A stretch of 64,000 bases of DNA from Serratia sp. FDAARGOS_506 (GTDB lineage: Bacteria > Pseudomonadota > Gammaproteobacteria > Enterobacterales > Enterobacteriaceae), in assembly GCF_003812745.1 (NCBI RefSeq), contig NZ_CP033831.1, forward strand, positions 62,001 through 126,000, given 5' to 3'. This document shows positions 28,371 through 37,574 of the stretch, piece after piece; position 1 is the first letter of the stretch; each line of letters begins with the position of its first letter. The notes under the pieces were generated by a model. That model did not search any database. It was given only the letters and a program-made list of their open reading frames with translations, and had not been told where the DNA came from. Position numbers and translations under genes: made by a program.

Positions 28371-28403
28371 GCCGCCATCCGTAGGCCGCAGCGAGAACCC
28401 GTC

Positions 28404-30113
28404 GTGCACCCTTTTTTTGAAATGCTGTTGGCGGTGTTTGATCGCGCCGCGCTGATGTTGATCTGTCTGTTTTTCCTGACCCGCACCCGGCTGTTCCGCC
28501 AACTGCTGCAAAAAGAAGACCATACGCCGCTCGAGCTCGGCATCGTCACGGCAATCTTCTCGCTGTTCGCGCTGTTCAGCACCTACTCCGGCATCAACGT
28601 CGAAGGGTCGCTGGTCAACGTGCGCGTCATCGCCATCATGGCCGGCGGCATCCTGTTCGGCCCCTGGGTGGGGATCGTCACCGGCATCATCGCCGGGGTG
28701 CACCGTTATCTGATCGATATCGGCGGCATCACGTCGGTGCCTTGTCTTATCACCAGCATCATCGCCGGCATCAGCGCCGGTTACATCAATCTCAAGGTGA
28801 AAAAAGAGCAGCGCTGGCGCGCCGGCATCGTCGGCGGCATGCTGTGCGAATCTCTCACCATGCTGTTGATCGTGCTGTGGGCCAAGCCGACCGAGCTCGG
28901 GTTGGACATCGTGTCGCAGATTGCCCTGCCGATGATCCTCGGCACGGTGTGCATCGGCCTGATCGTGCTGCTGGTGCAGAGCGTCGAGGATGAAAAAGAG
29001 GTGATCGCCGCGCGCCAGGCCAAGCTGGCGCTGGATATCGCCCACAAGACGCTGCCCTATTTCCGCAACATCAACAGCGAATCGCTGGCCACCATCTGCG
29101 ATATCATCCGCCAGGACATCCGCGCTGACGCGGTAGCGATCACCGATACTCATCAGGTGCTGGCCTACGTGGGCGTCGGGCGCGAAGCCTATCCGATCGG
29201 CCGCGAAGGGCTGAGCCGCGTCACCCGCGAAAGCATTCGCCACGGCAAAATCATCATCAAGAACAACCTGGAAAACCCGGCGGCGCCGCAGATCCATTCG
29301 CAGCTGGTGGTGCCGCTGTGGGAAAAAGGCGAAGTGACCGGCGCGCTGAAAATCTACTACTGCCACGCCCACCAAATCACCAACACGCTGAAGGTGATGG
29401 CGGTCGGGCTGTCGCAAATCATCTCCACGCAGATGGAGGTGTCCCGCATCGAGCACCTGCGCCAGATGGCGGACAAGGCCGAAATGCGCGCGCTGCAGAG
29501 CAAGATTAACCCGCACTTCCTGTTCAACGCGCTGAACGCCATCTCTTCCTCTATCCGCCTGAATCCGGACACCGCGCGCCAGCTGATCATTAACCTGTCG
29601 CGCTACCTGCGCTACAACCTGGAACTGAACGACGAACTGATCGATATCCGCAAGGAGCTGCATCAGATTCAGGACTATATCGCCATTGAACAGGCGCGTT
29701 TCGGCGCCAAGCTGACGGTGATTTACGACATCGACGACGACGTCTCGGTGCGCATTCCCAGCCTGCTGATCCAGCCGCTGGTGGAGAACGCCATCGTGCA
29801 CGGCATTCAGCCCTGCAAGGGTAAAGGGGTGGTGGTGATCGCGGTGAAAGATCAGGGCGATCGGGTGAAGATTTCGGTGAAGGATACCGGCCACGGCATC
29901 AACCAGGAAACCATCGACCGGGTGGCGCGCAACGAGATGCCGGGCCACAATATCGGCCTGCTCAACGTGCACCACCGCGTGTCGCTGCTGTACGGTGAAG
30001 GGCTGCATATCCGCCGCCTGGAGCCAGGCACCGAAATCGCGTTCTACATCAGCAAAAACGGCGGCAAGCTGCATCAGGAACCGAGCGCGCCGCCGGTCGG
30101 GGAGGCCTCATGA
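28404..30113 (+). CDS. ypdA: YpdA, pyruvate-sensing histidine kinase
   Basis: 569-residue protein with a GTG start. The N-terminal about 190 residues are a five-helix 5TM-LYT sensor ([20 protein letters not shown]). A GAF domain at about 210-340 is followed by the LytS-type kinase core: [12 protein letters not shown] with the phosphoacceptor His371, then the ATPase with [13 protein letters not shown] and DTGHGI. It matches E. coli YpdA almost throughout. YpdA/YpdB responds to extracellular pyruvate and activates yhjX. The stop overlaps ypdB by 4 bases. Confidence 0.95.
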   Translation: MHPFFEMLLAVFDRAALMLICLFFLTRTRLFRQLLQKEDHTPLELGIVTAIFSLFALFSTYSGINVEGSLVNVRVIAIMAGGILFGPWVGIVTGIIAGVHRYLIDIGGITSVPCLITSIIAGISAGYINLKVKKEQRWRAGIVGGMLCESLTMLLIVLWAKPTELGLDIVSQIALPMILGTVCIGLIVLLVQSVEDEKEVIAARQAKLALDIAHKTLPYFRNINSESLATICDIIRQDIRADAVAITDTHQVLAYVGVGREAYPIGREGLSRVTRESIRHGKIIIKNNLENPAAPQIHSQLVVPLWEKGEVTGALKIYYCHAHQITNTLKVMAVGLSQIISTQMEVSRIEHLRQMADKAEMRALQSKINPHFLFNALNAISSSIRLNPDTARQLIINLSRYLRYNLELNDELIDIRKELHQIQDYIAIEQARFGAKLTVIYDIDDDVSVRIPSLLIQPLVENAIVHGIQPCKGKGVVVIAVKDQGDRVKISVKDTGHGINQETIDRVARNEMPGHNIGLLNVHHRVSLLYGEGLHIRRLEPGTEIAFYISKNGGKLHQEPSAPPVGEAS

Positions 30114-30844
30114 AAGCCATCATCGTGGAAGACGAATTCCTCGCGCAGGAAGAACTCAGTTACCTGATCAAGAAGCACAGCAATATCGATATCGTCGCCA
30201 CCTTCGAGGACGGTCTCGACGTTCTGAAATACCTGCAAACCCACCAGGTCGACGCCATTTTCCTCGACATCAACATCCCGTCGCTGGACGGCGTGCTGCT
30301 GGCGCAAAACATCAGCAAGTTCGCGCACCGCCCGTCGATCGTGTTCATCACCGCCTATAAAGAGCACGCGGTGGAAGCGTTCGAAATCGAGGCGTTCGAC
30401 TACATCCTCAAGCCCTATCACGAGGCGCGCATCGTCACCATGCTGCAAAAGCTGGAGGCGCTGCACCAGCGCCCCGCCGGCGCGACGGAGCCGACCAGCG
30501 CACCGAATCGCGGTAGCCACAGCATCAACCTGATCAAAGACGAGCGGATCATCGTTACCGACATCAACGACATCTATTACGCCGCCGCCGATGAAAAGGT
30601 GACGCGGGTCTATACCCGCCGGGAAGAGTTCGTGATGCCGATGAATATCACCGAGTTTTACGGCCGGCTGCCGGAAGAACATTTTTTCCGCTGCCACCGC
30701 TCTTACTGCGTTAACCTGTCGAAGATCCGCGAGATCGTGCCCTGGTTCAACAATACCTACATTCTGCGGCTGAGCGATCTTGAATTTGAAGTACCGGTCA
30801 GCCGCAGCAAGGTGAAAGAGTTTCGCCAGCTGATGCGCCTGTAA
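30110..30844 (+). CDS. ypdB: YpdB, LytTR-family response regulator
   Basis: 244-residue response regulator. The receiver domain ([15 protein letters not shown] at the start) carries the phosphoacceptor Asp in [12 protein letters not shown] near residue 53 and the conserved lysine in [10 protein letters not shown]. The C-terminal domain (about 140-244) is LytTR, with [20 protein letters not shown]. Linked to ypdA as its kinase. In E. coli the known target is yhjX; a yhjX-like gene follows at 31579 with an apparent YpdB site array. Confidence 0.95.
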   Translation: MKAIIVEDEFLAQEELSYLIKKHSNIDIVATFEDGLDVLKYLQTHQVDAIFLDINIPSLDGVLLAQNISKFAHRPSIVFITAYKEHAVEAFEIEAFDYILKPYHEARIVTMLQKLEALHQRPAGATEPTSAPNRGSHSINLIKDERIIVTDINDIYYAAADEKVTRVYTRREEFVMPMNITEFYGRLPEEHFFRCHRSYCVNLSKIREIVPWFNNTYILRLSDLEFEVPVSRSKVKEFRQLMRL

Positions 30845-30848
30845 TCGC

Positions 30849-31181
30849 TTACCAGCGCGGGCCCGGACGGTAGTAATAGCCGGGCGGCGGTGGCGGTGGC
30901 ATGCGGTAATGCGGCCGGTCGCGCCAGTCGCGCGGCGGCGGCCCGTAGTAAATCACGCGTGGCGGCGGGCCATAATAGTACCCGCGCGGGCGTTCATACC
31001 GGTGGTGATCGGCCCACCAGCGCGGATCGCGCCAGCGATAGCCGTCCCAGTAGTGGCCGCGATTGTCGCGATCGCCGATATGCAACGACAGGCCCGGCAC
31101 GTTCACGCCGATGGACACGTCGGCCTGGCTCGCCAACGGCAGCGCCAGCAGCGCGGCCAATAACAACAGCGTTTTTTTCAT
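30849..31181 (-). CDS. DUF2502-family secreted small protein (paralogue of YpeC)
   Basis: 110-residue protein with a signal peptide (MKKTLLLLAALLALPLASQA). The mature part begins with the DUF2502 motif VPGLSLHIGDRDNRGHYWDG and continues with a Trp/Tyr/Arg/Pro-rich repeat tail (RPRGYYYGPPPRVIYYGPP). The start at 31181 is the only one with a signal peptide. A second DUF2502 gene (ypeC) lies at 40634. The family is periplasmic and of unknown function. Confidence 0.85.
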   Translation of the reverse strand: MKKTLLLLAALLALPLASQADVSIGVNVPGLSLHIGDRDNRGHYWDGYRWRDPRWWADHHRYERPRGYYYGPPPRVIYYGPPPRDWRDRPHYRMPPPPPPGYYYRPGPRW

Positions 31182-31368
31182 TTCATGGACTCCTGCAGAG
31201 CGGACCTCGTCCGATCGCAGATAACATAGTCCCGCGCTCATCGCCGCTCTATAGGTGCAAGGCCGATTTACGCCTTTCAGACGCATCCTTCACAATTTCA
31301 CCACAATCATTCACCGGCAGTTAACAATAAATCGTTGATATCTTTGATGTAGATCACGTGTCCCCCAC

Positions 31369-31450
31369 GGCATTTCACGCGCTTTTCGGTGCAAAAACGG
31401 CAACTCACGCCGCATAACATGCATTTCATTCCTTCCGCCGTGCAACTCAT
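31369..31450 (+). promoter_or_regulatory. Array of four YpdB-like direct repeats upstream of the yhjX-like gene
   Basis: Four near-identical decamers in the same orientation: GGCATTTCAC (31369), GGCAACTCAC (31399), TGCATTTCAT (31420) and TGCAACTCAT (31441). The last three sit exactly 21 bases apart (10-base motif, 11-base spacer). From memory the E. coli YpdB site at yhjX is a GGCATTTCAT direct repeat with an 11-base spacer, so the array fits a YpdB operator. It is within 400 bases of ypdB and ends 10 bases before the -35 position of the promoter below. Confidence 0.78.
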
Positions 31451-31460
31451 TCCCGATCCG

Positions 31461-31489
31461 CCGCCCGCCGGGGGGGCCGGCCATATAAT
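31461..31489 (+). promoter_or_regulatory. Activator-type promoter of the yhjX-like gene
   Basis: A perfect TATAAT at 31484-31489 but no -35 (CCGCCC at the expected place). This is typical for a promoter that relies on an activator bound just upstream, here the repeats at 31369-31450. Confidence 0.65.
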
Positions 31490-31578
31490 AAGCCCATACC
31501 GCGGGAACACAGATTCACCCCGCAAATTTCAGCCAGCGGCTCACGCCCGGCAACGCACACACAGGAAGGAGACCGGCC

Positions 31579-32808
31579 ATGAACACCAAACCGGCAAATC
31601 GCAGCTTAATCGTTCTCGGCACCATCATCTGTCAGATGGGCCTGGGCACCATCTACACCTGGAGCCTGTTCAACCAGCCGCTGGTCGACAAGTTCCACTG
31701 GGGACTGGCGGACGTCGCCACCACCTTCTCCATCACCAGCTTCTTCCTGGCCTTCGCCACCCTGTTCGCCGGCAAGCTGCAAGAGCGCTTCGGCATCCGC
31801 AACCTGACGCTGTGTTCCGGCATTCTGGTCGGCCTGGGCCTTATCGCCAGCGCTCACGTCAGCTCACTCGACATGATCTACCTGCTGGCCGGCGTGGTGG
31901 TGGGTTTTGCGGTCGGCATCGCCTACATCTCCACCCTGTCCAACCTGATTAAATGGTTCCCGGCCAACAAAGGCCTCATTTCCGGTATCTCCGTCGGCGC
32001 CTTCGGCAGCGGCAGCCTGCTGTTCAAATACGTCAACGCCGCCCTGATCGCCGACGTCGGCGTTTCCGGCGCCTTCTTCTACTGGGGCGCCATCGTGATG
32101 GGCCTGATCGTCGTCGGTTCCCTGCTGCTGAAAGAGCCGGTGCTGGCGACCAACACCGCGCAGCAAGGCGCCAACGGCCTGGGCAACGACTTCAGCGTGC
32201 GCCAGATGCTGGCCACCAAAGAAGCCTATCTGCTGTTCACCATCTTCTTCGCTGCCTGCATGAGCGGTCTGTACCTCATCGGCATCGTGAAAGACATGGG
32301 CGTTCAACTGGCCGGGATGGATTTGGCCACCGCCGCCAACACCGTGTCTGCCGTCGCCATCTTCAACACCGCCGGCCGCATCATCCTGGGCACCCTGTCC
32401 GATAAAGTGGGCCGTATGCGCGTCATCAGCTTCACCATGCTGGTTACCGTGCTGGCGATTGTCGCACTGAGCTTCATGACCCTGAACCACACGCTGTTCT
32501 TTATCTGCGTCGGCGCGGTGGCCTTCTGCTTCGGCGGCAACATCACCGTGTTCCCGGCGATTGTCGGCGACTTCTTCGGCCTGAAGAACCACAGCAAGAA
32601 CTACGGCATCATTTACCAGGGCTTCGGCCTGGGCGCGCTGGCCGGTTCATTCGTCGCCAAATACTTCGGCGGCTTCCACGCCACCTTCATGGTGATTGGC
32701 GTTCTGTCCGCCGCCTCTCTGCTGATTACACTGTTCATCAAAGCGCCGAAGGCGGTGGAAGCGGAAACGGCAGAAACCGCCCAGACGGCGGAGCTGGCCA
32801 AAGCCTGA
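31579..32808 (+). CDS. YhjX-like MFS (OFA family) transporter
   Basis: 409-residue 12-helix MFS protein of the oxalate/formate antiporter group; MGLGTIYTWSLFNQPLVDKF at the N-terminus and FGGNITVFPAIVGDFFGLKN in the later half match E. coli YhjX in pattern. YhjX is the YpdB target in E. coli and is linked to pyruvate handling. Being next to ypdAB with putative YpdB sites, it is probably the functional counterpart here. AAGGAG precedes the ATG. Whether it moves pyruvate or another carboxylate is not visible. Confidence 0.85.
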   Translation: MNTKPANRSLIVLGTIICQMGLGTIYTWSLFNQPLVDKFHWGLADVATTFSITSFFLAFATLFAGKLQERFGIRNLTLCSGILVGLGLIASAHVSSLDMIYLLAGVVVGFAVGIAYISTLSNLIKWFPANKGLISGISVGAFGSGSLLFKYVNAALIADVGVSGAFFYWGAIVMGLIVVGSLLLKEPVLATNTAQQGANGLGNDFSVRQMLATKEAYLLFTIFFAACMSGLYLIGIVKDMGVQLAGMDLATAANTVSAVAIFNTAGRIILGTLSDKVGRMRVISFTMLVTVLAIVALSFMTLNHTLFFICVGAVAFCFGGNITVFPAIVGDFFGLKNHSKNYGIIYQGFGLGALAGSFVAKYFGGFHATFMVIGVLSAASLLITLFIKAPKAVEAETAETAQTAELAKA

Positions 32809-32825
32809 TACCCCGCGAAAACGAC

Positions 32826-32860
32826 AAGGGGCGCAACCTGTGGGTTGCGCCCCTTTTTTA
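32826..32860. terminator. Bidirectional terminator between the yhjX-like gene and glk
   Basis: 13-bp stem AAGGGGCGCAACC / GGTTGCGCCCCTT with loop TGTG and a T tract on the plus strand. It separates two convergent genes. Confidence 0.9.
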
Positions 32861-32877
32861 TCGCCCTGCCGCTGGGT

Positions 32878-33840
32878 TTACAGATGCATGCCCAGCGTCT
32901 GGCGCAGGTGTGCGCCGGCCCCCAGCAGGCCCGGCTGGCCGTGCGTTATCATGAACACCGGAATTTCACGCACATAGTCGCGGAAGCGCCCCTTGTCTTC
33001 GAAGGCGGCACGGAAGCCCGAGGCTTTGAAGAACTCCATAAAGCGCGGCACGATGCCGCCGGCGATGTACACGCCGCCGAAGGTGCCCAAATTCAGCGCC
33101 AGATTGCCGCCGAAGCGCCCCATGATCACGCAAAACAGCGACAGCGCGCGGCGGCAGTCGATGCAGCTGTCTGCCAGCGCCCGCTCGGTGATGTCCTTCG
33201 GTTCCCATTTCTCCGGCAGGCGGTTGTCCGCCTTGACGATGGCGCGATACAGGTTGACCAGGCCCGGCCCGGACAGCACGCGCTCGGCGGAAACGTGCCC
33301 CACTTCCGCGCGCAGCACCTCCAGAATGATGTCCTCTTCTTCGCTGTTCGGTGCGAAATCGACATGGCCGCCCTCACCCGGCAGGCTGACCCAGCGGCGA
33401 TCGACGTGCACCAGATGGGCAACGCCCAGTCCGGTGCCGGCGCCGTACACCGCGATCGGTTTGCCAGGTTGCGCATCGCCGCCGCCAAACTGCAACACAT
33501 CGTCCGGCGAGAGCATTGGGATCGCCATCGATACGGCGGTGAAATCGTTGATCACCTCCAGGTGACTCAGCCCCAGGCTGGCCTTCATTTCTTTGATAGA
33601 GAACGCCCAGCTGTGGTTGGTCATCGCCACCCAGTCCTCGGTCACCGGGCAGGCGATCGCGATACAGGCGTCCTGCACCTCGATATCGCACTCTTTCAGG
33701 TATTGGCGAATCACCGCCTCCAGGCTGTCGAATGCCAGGCCGGAATAGGTTTTCGCCTGGGTAATTTCACCCGTCGCAACAGTGCACAACGCCAGGCGGG
33801 CATTGGTGCCGCCAACATCACCTACGAGGGCATAGGTCAT
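32878..33840 (-). CDS. glk: Glk, glucokinase
   Basis: 320-residue ROK/hexokinase-fold glucokinase of the E. coli type: [20 protein letters not shown] at the start with the phosphate-binding loop GDVGGTN, then the ATP-binding [13 protein letters not shown] and the EGGHVDFAP segment of the substrate site. It phosphorylates free glucose in the cytoplasm. The start at 33840 is set by the conserved N-terminus; a longer frame is not conserved. The E. coli neighbour yfeO is here divergent. Confidence 0.95.
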   Translation of the reverse strand: MTYALVGDVGGTNARLALCTVATGEITQAKTYSGLAFDSLEAVIRQYLKECDIEVQDACIAIACPVTEDWVAMTNHSWAFSIKEMKASLGLSHLEVINDFTAVSMAIPMLSPDDVLQFGGGDAQPGKPIAVYGAGTGLGVAHLVHVDRRWVSLPGEGGHVDFAPNSEEEDIILEVLRAEVGHVSAERVLSGPGLVNLYRAIVKADNRLPEKWEPKDITERALADSCIDCRRALSLFCVIMGRFGGNLALNLGTFGGVYIAGGIVPRFMEFFKASGFRAAFEDKGRFRDYVREIPVFMITHGQPGLLGAGAHLRQTLGMHL

Positions 33841-34150
33841 TGATTTCGTCTCCGCAAAATGAAAAATAAAAAGCTGCCCACACTGTAAAATCCTGCTGCA
33901 AAAACAACAATCACCCGCCTCGGATCTGCACCCCAATAGCGATCCGGATCACAAAAAACGTTTCAGCTTGCCCACGACGCCGCGCTTTGAAACAAATTGC
34001 GGCAAAAAACGCCCCCCGGCGACTGTTAACCGTCATCGACGCCGGGCAATATCAATGCGTGCCTGCTCGCCGATAGTCTGGCAAGCTGTGGCCACTGTCC
34101 AACCACCCGCACTCCCTGCCCTGCATGGAGGCATCGACAAGGGATTATCC
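33841..34150. other. Divergent intergenic region of glk and yfeO
   Basis: 310 bases without a gene; some A-rich stretches just upstream of glk are compatible with promoters on both strands. I see no repeats or clear operators. A longer plus-strand frame upstream of yfeO lacks a conserved N-terminus. Confidence 0.45.
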
Positions 34151-35398
34151 ATGCTGCATCCGCGCGCCAATGCCATGTTGGCCTTTGCTTTGCCTGCGCT
34201 GATTATCGGTTCCGCTTCCAGTCTGGTGCTGTTGTTGGTGATGAAAGTCGCCGCCGCGCTGCAACAATTACTGTGGGTGACGCTGCCCAATACGCTGAGT
34301 CTGGACGCCCAGTCGCCCTGGTGGCCGGTCGCGATGCTGACGCTGACCGGCGTGGCGGTGGGCCTTATCGTGCGCTATATGCCGGGCCACGCCGGGCCGG
34401 ATCCGGCGACGGAATCGCTGATCGGCATGCCGCTGCCGCTCTCCGCCCTGCCGGGGCTGGGGTTGGCGCTGATCGTCGGCCTGGCCGGCGGCGTCAGCCT
34501 GGGGCCGGAGAACCCAATCACCGCCATCAATATCGCGCTGGTAGCGGCCGCCGGTGCGCGCCTGCTGCCGAAGGTGCCGCGCATGGACTGGATCATCCTG
34601 GCGGCTGCGGGCACCATCGGCGCGATGTTCGGCACACCGGTCGCCGCCGCGCTGATCTTCTCGCAAACCCTGGCGGGCAATAACGAAACGCCGCTGTGGG
34701 ATCGGCTGTTCGCCCCGCTGGTGGCCGCCGCCGCCGGCGCGGTCACCACCCAGATGTTCTTCGTGCCCAATTTCGCCCTGCAGCTCGACGCCTACGATGT
34801 AACGCGGCTGCCGGACATCTTCAGCGGCGCCATCGTGGCGCTGATCGCCATCGCGCTCGGCATGGTGGCGCTGTGGTGCTTCCCGCACGTTCACCGCCTG
34901 TTCCATTCGATGAAGAACCCGGTGTTGATGTTAGGGCTGGGGGGCTTTGTGCTGGGCCTGCTGGCGCTGCTGGGTGGAGAGATTACCCTGTTCAAAGGGC
35001 TGGATGAAATGAAGCGCCTCGCGCAAGACGACGGCTATTCGGTGCCGGCGCTGTTGACCATTACCCTGACCAAGCTGGCGGCGCTGGTGATCGCCGCTGC
35101 CAGCGGCTTTCGCGGCGGGCGTATCTTCCCGGCGGTGTTCGTCGGCGTGGCGCTGGGGCTGATGCTGCATCAGCACGTTCCCGCAGTGCCGGCGGCGATC
35201 ACCGTCTCCTGCGCCATCATGGGGCTGGTGCTGGTGGTCACGCGCGATGGCTGGCTCAGCCTGTTCATGGCGGTGGCGGTGGTGCCGGATCTGCACCTGC
35301 TGCCGGTGCTGTGCATCGTGATGCTGCCCGCCTGGCTGGCGCTGGCGGGCAAACCGCTGATGCTGGTGAATCGCCGGCAGCCGCCGCACGACGATTAG
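34151..35398 (+). CDS. yfeO: YfeO, ClC-type ion channel/transporter family protein
   Basis: 415-residue multi-span membrane protein, starting [20 protein letters not shown] as E. coli YfeO does, with AAGGGA six bases upstream. Hallmarks of the ClC family are [11 protein letters not shown] and [14 protein letters not shown], and [20 protein letters not shown] near the end. Its ion specificity is not established. It overlaps the convergent racemase gene by 4 bases. This gene pairs with glk as in E. coli. Confidence 0.92.
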   Translation: MLHPRANAMLAFALPALIIGSASSLVLLLVMKVAAALQQLLWVTLPNTLSLDAQSPWWPVAMLTLTGVAVGLIVRYMPGHAGPDPATESLIGMPLPLSALPGLGLALIVGLAGGVSLGPENPITAINIALVAAAGARLLPKVPRMDWIILAAAGTIGAMFGTPVAAALIFSQTLAGNNETPLWDRLFAPLVAAAAGAVTTQMFFVPNFALQLDAYDVTRLPDIFSGAIVALIAIALGMVALWCFPHVHRLFHSMKNPVLMLGLGGFVLGLLALLGGEITLFKGLDEMKRLAQDDGYSVPALLTITLTKLAALVIAAASGFRGGRIFPAVFVGVALGLMLHQHVPAVPAAITVSCAIMGLVLVVTRDGWLSLFMAVAVVPDLHLLPVLCIVMLPAWLALAGKPLMLVNRRQPPHDD

Positions 35399-36090
35399 GC
35401 CAACGCGAACGCCGCGGCGGCGCGGGCGTGGATCGCGGTGGTGTCGAACACCGGCACCGACGCATCCCGCTCGCTCACCAGCAAGCCTATCTCGGTGCAG
35501 CCGAAAATAATCCCCTGCGCGCCCTGCTGCTCCAAATCGCTGATGATCCGGCGATACTCGTCGCGCGAGGCGTCGCGAATTTTACCCAGGCACAGTTCGT
35601 CATAGATGATACGGTGGACGATATCACGATCGGCGCTGACCGGCGTCACCACGTCGATGCCGTGCAATTCCTGCAGGCGGCCGCGATAGAAGGTCTGCTC
35701 CATGGTAAAGCGCGTGCCCAACAGCCCGACGCGGCGAATGTTTTTTTCCCGCACCTGCAGCGCCGTGGCATCGGCGATGTGGATCAACGGCAGGCCGCTG
35801 GCCTGCTCGACCGCCTCAGCCACCTTGTGCATGGTGTTGGTGCAGATCACGACAGCTTCGGCGCCGGCGGCGCGCAAAGCCACTGCGGCGGCGGCCAGCA
35901 GCCGACCGGCGCCGTCCCAATCGCCCTGGTGCTGCAAGCGTTCAACCTCCTGAAAATCGACGCTGTAGAGCACGATTTTTGCCGAGTGCAGCCCGCCGAG
36001 GCGCGCCTTTACCTGCTCGTTGATGGTGCGGTAATAAGGAATGGTGGATTCCCAGCTCATGCCACCCAGCAAGCCCAACACTTTCATCAT
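35395..36090 (-). CDS. Aspartate/glutamate racemase family protein (RacX/YgeA-like)
   Basis: 231-residue protein with the two catalytic cysteines of the Asp/Glu racemase superfamily, in [16 protein letters not shown] near residue 83 and [15 protein letters not shown] near residue 195. [19 protein letters not shown] at the N-terminus is typical of the RacX/YgeA group. It may racemise one or more amino acids without PLP; the substrate cannot be read. The stop overlaps convergent yfeO. Confidence 0.88.
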   Translation of the reverse strand: MMKVLGLLGGMSWESTIPYYRTINEQVKARLGGLHSAKIVLYSVDFQEVERLQHQGDWDGAGRLLAAAAVALRAAGAEAVVICTNTMHKVAEAVEQASGLPLIHIADATALQVREKNIRRVGLLGTRFTMEQTFYRGRLQELHGIDVVTPVSADRDIVHRIIYDELCLGKIRDASRDEYRRIISDLEQQGAQGIIFGCTEIGLLVSERDASVPVFDTTAIHARAAAAFALA

Positions 36091-36153
36091 TCGTTCCTCA
36101 GCATTTCCGACGATCCTCTGACCTTACCTGAGAATCGCCGGGCTGACGACGCC

Positions 36154-36606
36154 TTATTTGGCGCCGGAATTGATCGGCTGGCGCGCTTCGAACCAGCGCT
36201 GGCGCAGCGTGTCGTACAGCCAGTTATAGGCCATGGTGTACGGCAGGAAGAACAGGAAGAAACCGATTTCCAGCATAAATGCCTGCGCCCAGGAAATGCT
36301 CAGCATCCAGGCGGCGATCGGCACGCCGATCAGGATAAAACCGGCTTCAAAGCCGACGGCGTGCAGCGCACGCACTTTCAGGTTACGCACCACCCGGCCG
36401 ACCGGCCACAGGCGGTCGAACACCGTGTTGTAAACCATGTTCCACAGCATCGCGACGGTGGAGAGCATCACCGCCAACGCACCGACCTGCACCATTGAGC
36501 GGTTCAGCAGCCACGCGCCCAGCGGGGCGCAAACCATCACGGCGATGGCCTCGAAACCGACGGCGTGGACGATACGTTCAATGAGAGACTTGTTTTGCAG
36601 TTGCAT
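36154..36606 (-). CDS. PACE-family efflux transporter (AceI-like)
   Basis: 150-residue protein with two repeated bacterial transmembrane pair domains, so four helices (IVHAVGFEAIAVMVCAPLGA and ALHAVGFEAGFILIGVPIAA each open a repeat with the conserved Glu). In Acinetobacter AceI this Glu is essential for export of chlorhexidine; PACE proteins handle biocides and short-chain diamines. A LysR gene diverges 98 bases upstream, as AceR does from aceI. Confidence 0.93.
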   Translation of the reverse strand: MQLQNKSLIERIVHAVGFEAIAVMVCAPLGAWLLNRSMVQVGALAVMLSTVAMLWNMVYNTVFDRLWPVGRVVRNLKVRALHAVGFEAGFILIGVPIAAWMLSISWAQAFMLEIGFFLFFLPYTMAYNWLYDTLRQRWFEARQPINSGAK

Positions 36607-36704
36607 ACATCACCTTTTTTCAACAGTTGTTGCGAAAGCCAGGTGATTATCATCGTTTTTTCGGGTAGGTTAAAAATAGATTCCATCGATAAAGTAGATA
36701 GGTT

Positions 36705-37574
36705 ATGCACTATTCTCCGGAAGCGCTGCATGCGTTTGTCGAAGCCGCCGCCCTCGGCTCGTTTTCCGCTGCCGCGCGCAAGCTGCGCAAAAGCCAATCC
36801 ACCGTCAGCACCGCCATCGCCAATCTGGAAGCCGACCTGGCGCTGACGCTGTTCGATCGCGGCGCGCGCCAGCCGGTGTTGACCGCCGCCGGCCGCAAAG
36901 TGCTGGGACATGTGCAGGCGATCCTCGCGGCCAGCGAACGGCTCGATGCCCTGAGCATTCAGCTGGCGGGCGAGGTTGAACCGCGCCTGAGCATGGTGTT
37001 TTCCGATACCTACCAGCCCAAGCATCACGACAGGCTGATGCAGCTGTTCGAACAGCGCTACCCGGAGATTGAGCTGGAATGGATGATCGCCGAGGAAGGC
37101 GACGTTATCGATCTGCTGCAAAGCGGCCGCGCGCATGTGGGCATGGTGGAGGTGCAAAAAAGTTATCCGCCGGATATCGCCTTCTCCCGGCTGCCTGAAC
37201 AGACCGAAATGGGGCTGTTCGTCGCCCATCAGCATCCGCTGGCGCAGGTCGCCGCGCCGACGCCGGAGCAGCTGTCCAGCACTCGCCAGCTGATCCTGAA
37301 TACCTACACCGGCGCCGAAGCGGCCAGACAGGGTGGCCTGGTCTGGTCGGCGCCCAGCTATCTGCTGTTGCTGGAGATGGCGGAACAGGGGTTCGGTTGG
37401 GCGGTACTGCCGCACTGGCTGGTGCAACAATACGGCCACGGCAAACTCACCCAGCTGCGGCCGCGCGGCTGGCCAAAACTGATTTCGGTGGATGCGGTCT
37501 GGTCCAAACTGACCCCGCCTGGCCCGGCGGGGTTCTGGATGCTGGAGCACCTGCTGGGCGATACCCTGCCTTAA
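36705..37574 (+). CDS. LysR-family regulator, probable controller of the PACE pump
   Basis: 289-residue LysR protein; wHTH in AFVEAAALGSFSAAARKLRK at the N-terminus and a periplasmic-binding-fold effector half. It is divergent from the PACE gene, and the 98-base region between holds a short AT-rich stretch suited to shared regulation. By analogy with AceR it may activate the pump on biocide or polyamine exposure, which is not shown. The stop overlaps convergent ipdC by 4 bases. Confidence 0.87.
   Translation: MHYSPEALHAFVEAAALGSFSAAARKLRKSQSTVSTAIANLEADLALTLFDRGARQPVLTAAGRKVLGHVQAILAASERLDALSIQLAGEVEPRLSMVFSDTYQPKHHDRLMQLFEQRYPEIELEWMIAEEGDVIDLLQSGRAHVGMVEVQKSYPPDIAFSRLPEQTEMGLFVAHQHPLAQVAAPTPEQLSSTRQLILNTYTGAEAARQGGLVWSAPSYLLLLEMAEQGFGWAVLPHWLVQQYGHGKLTQLRPRGWPKLISVDAVWSKLTPPGPAGFWMLEHLLGDTLP

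Noticed and set aside
28020-30074. 684-codon minus-strand open frame opposite ypdA
   Set aside because: Antisense to the well-supported ypdA; His/Gln/Arg-rich composition is what a GC-rich gene gives on its complement. No family features.
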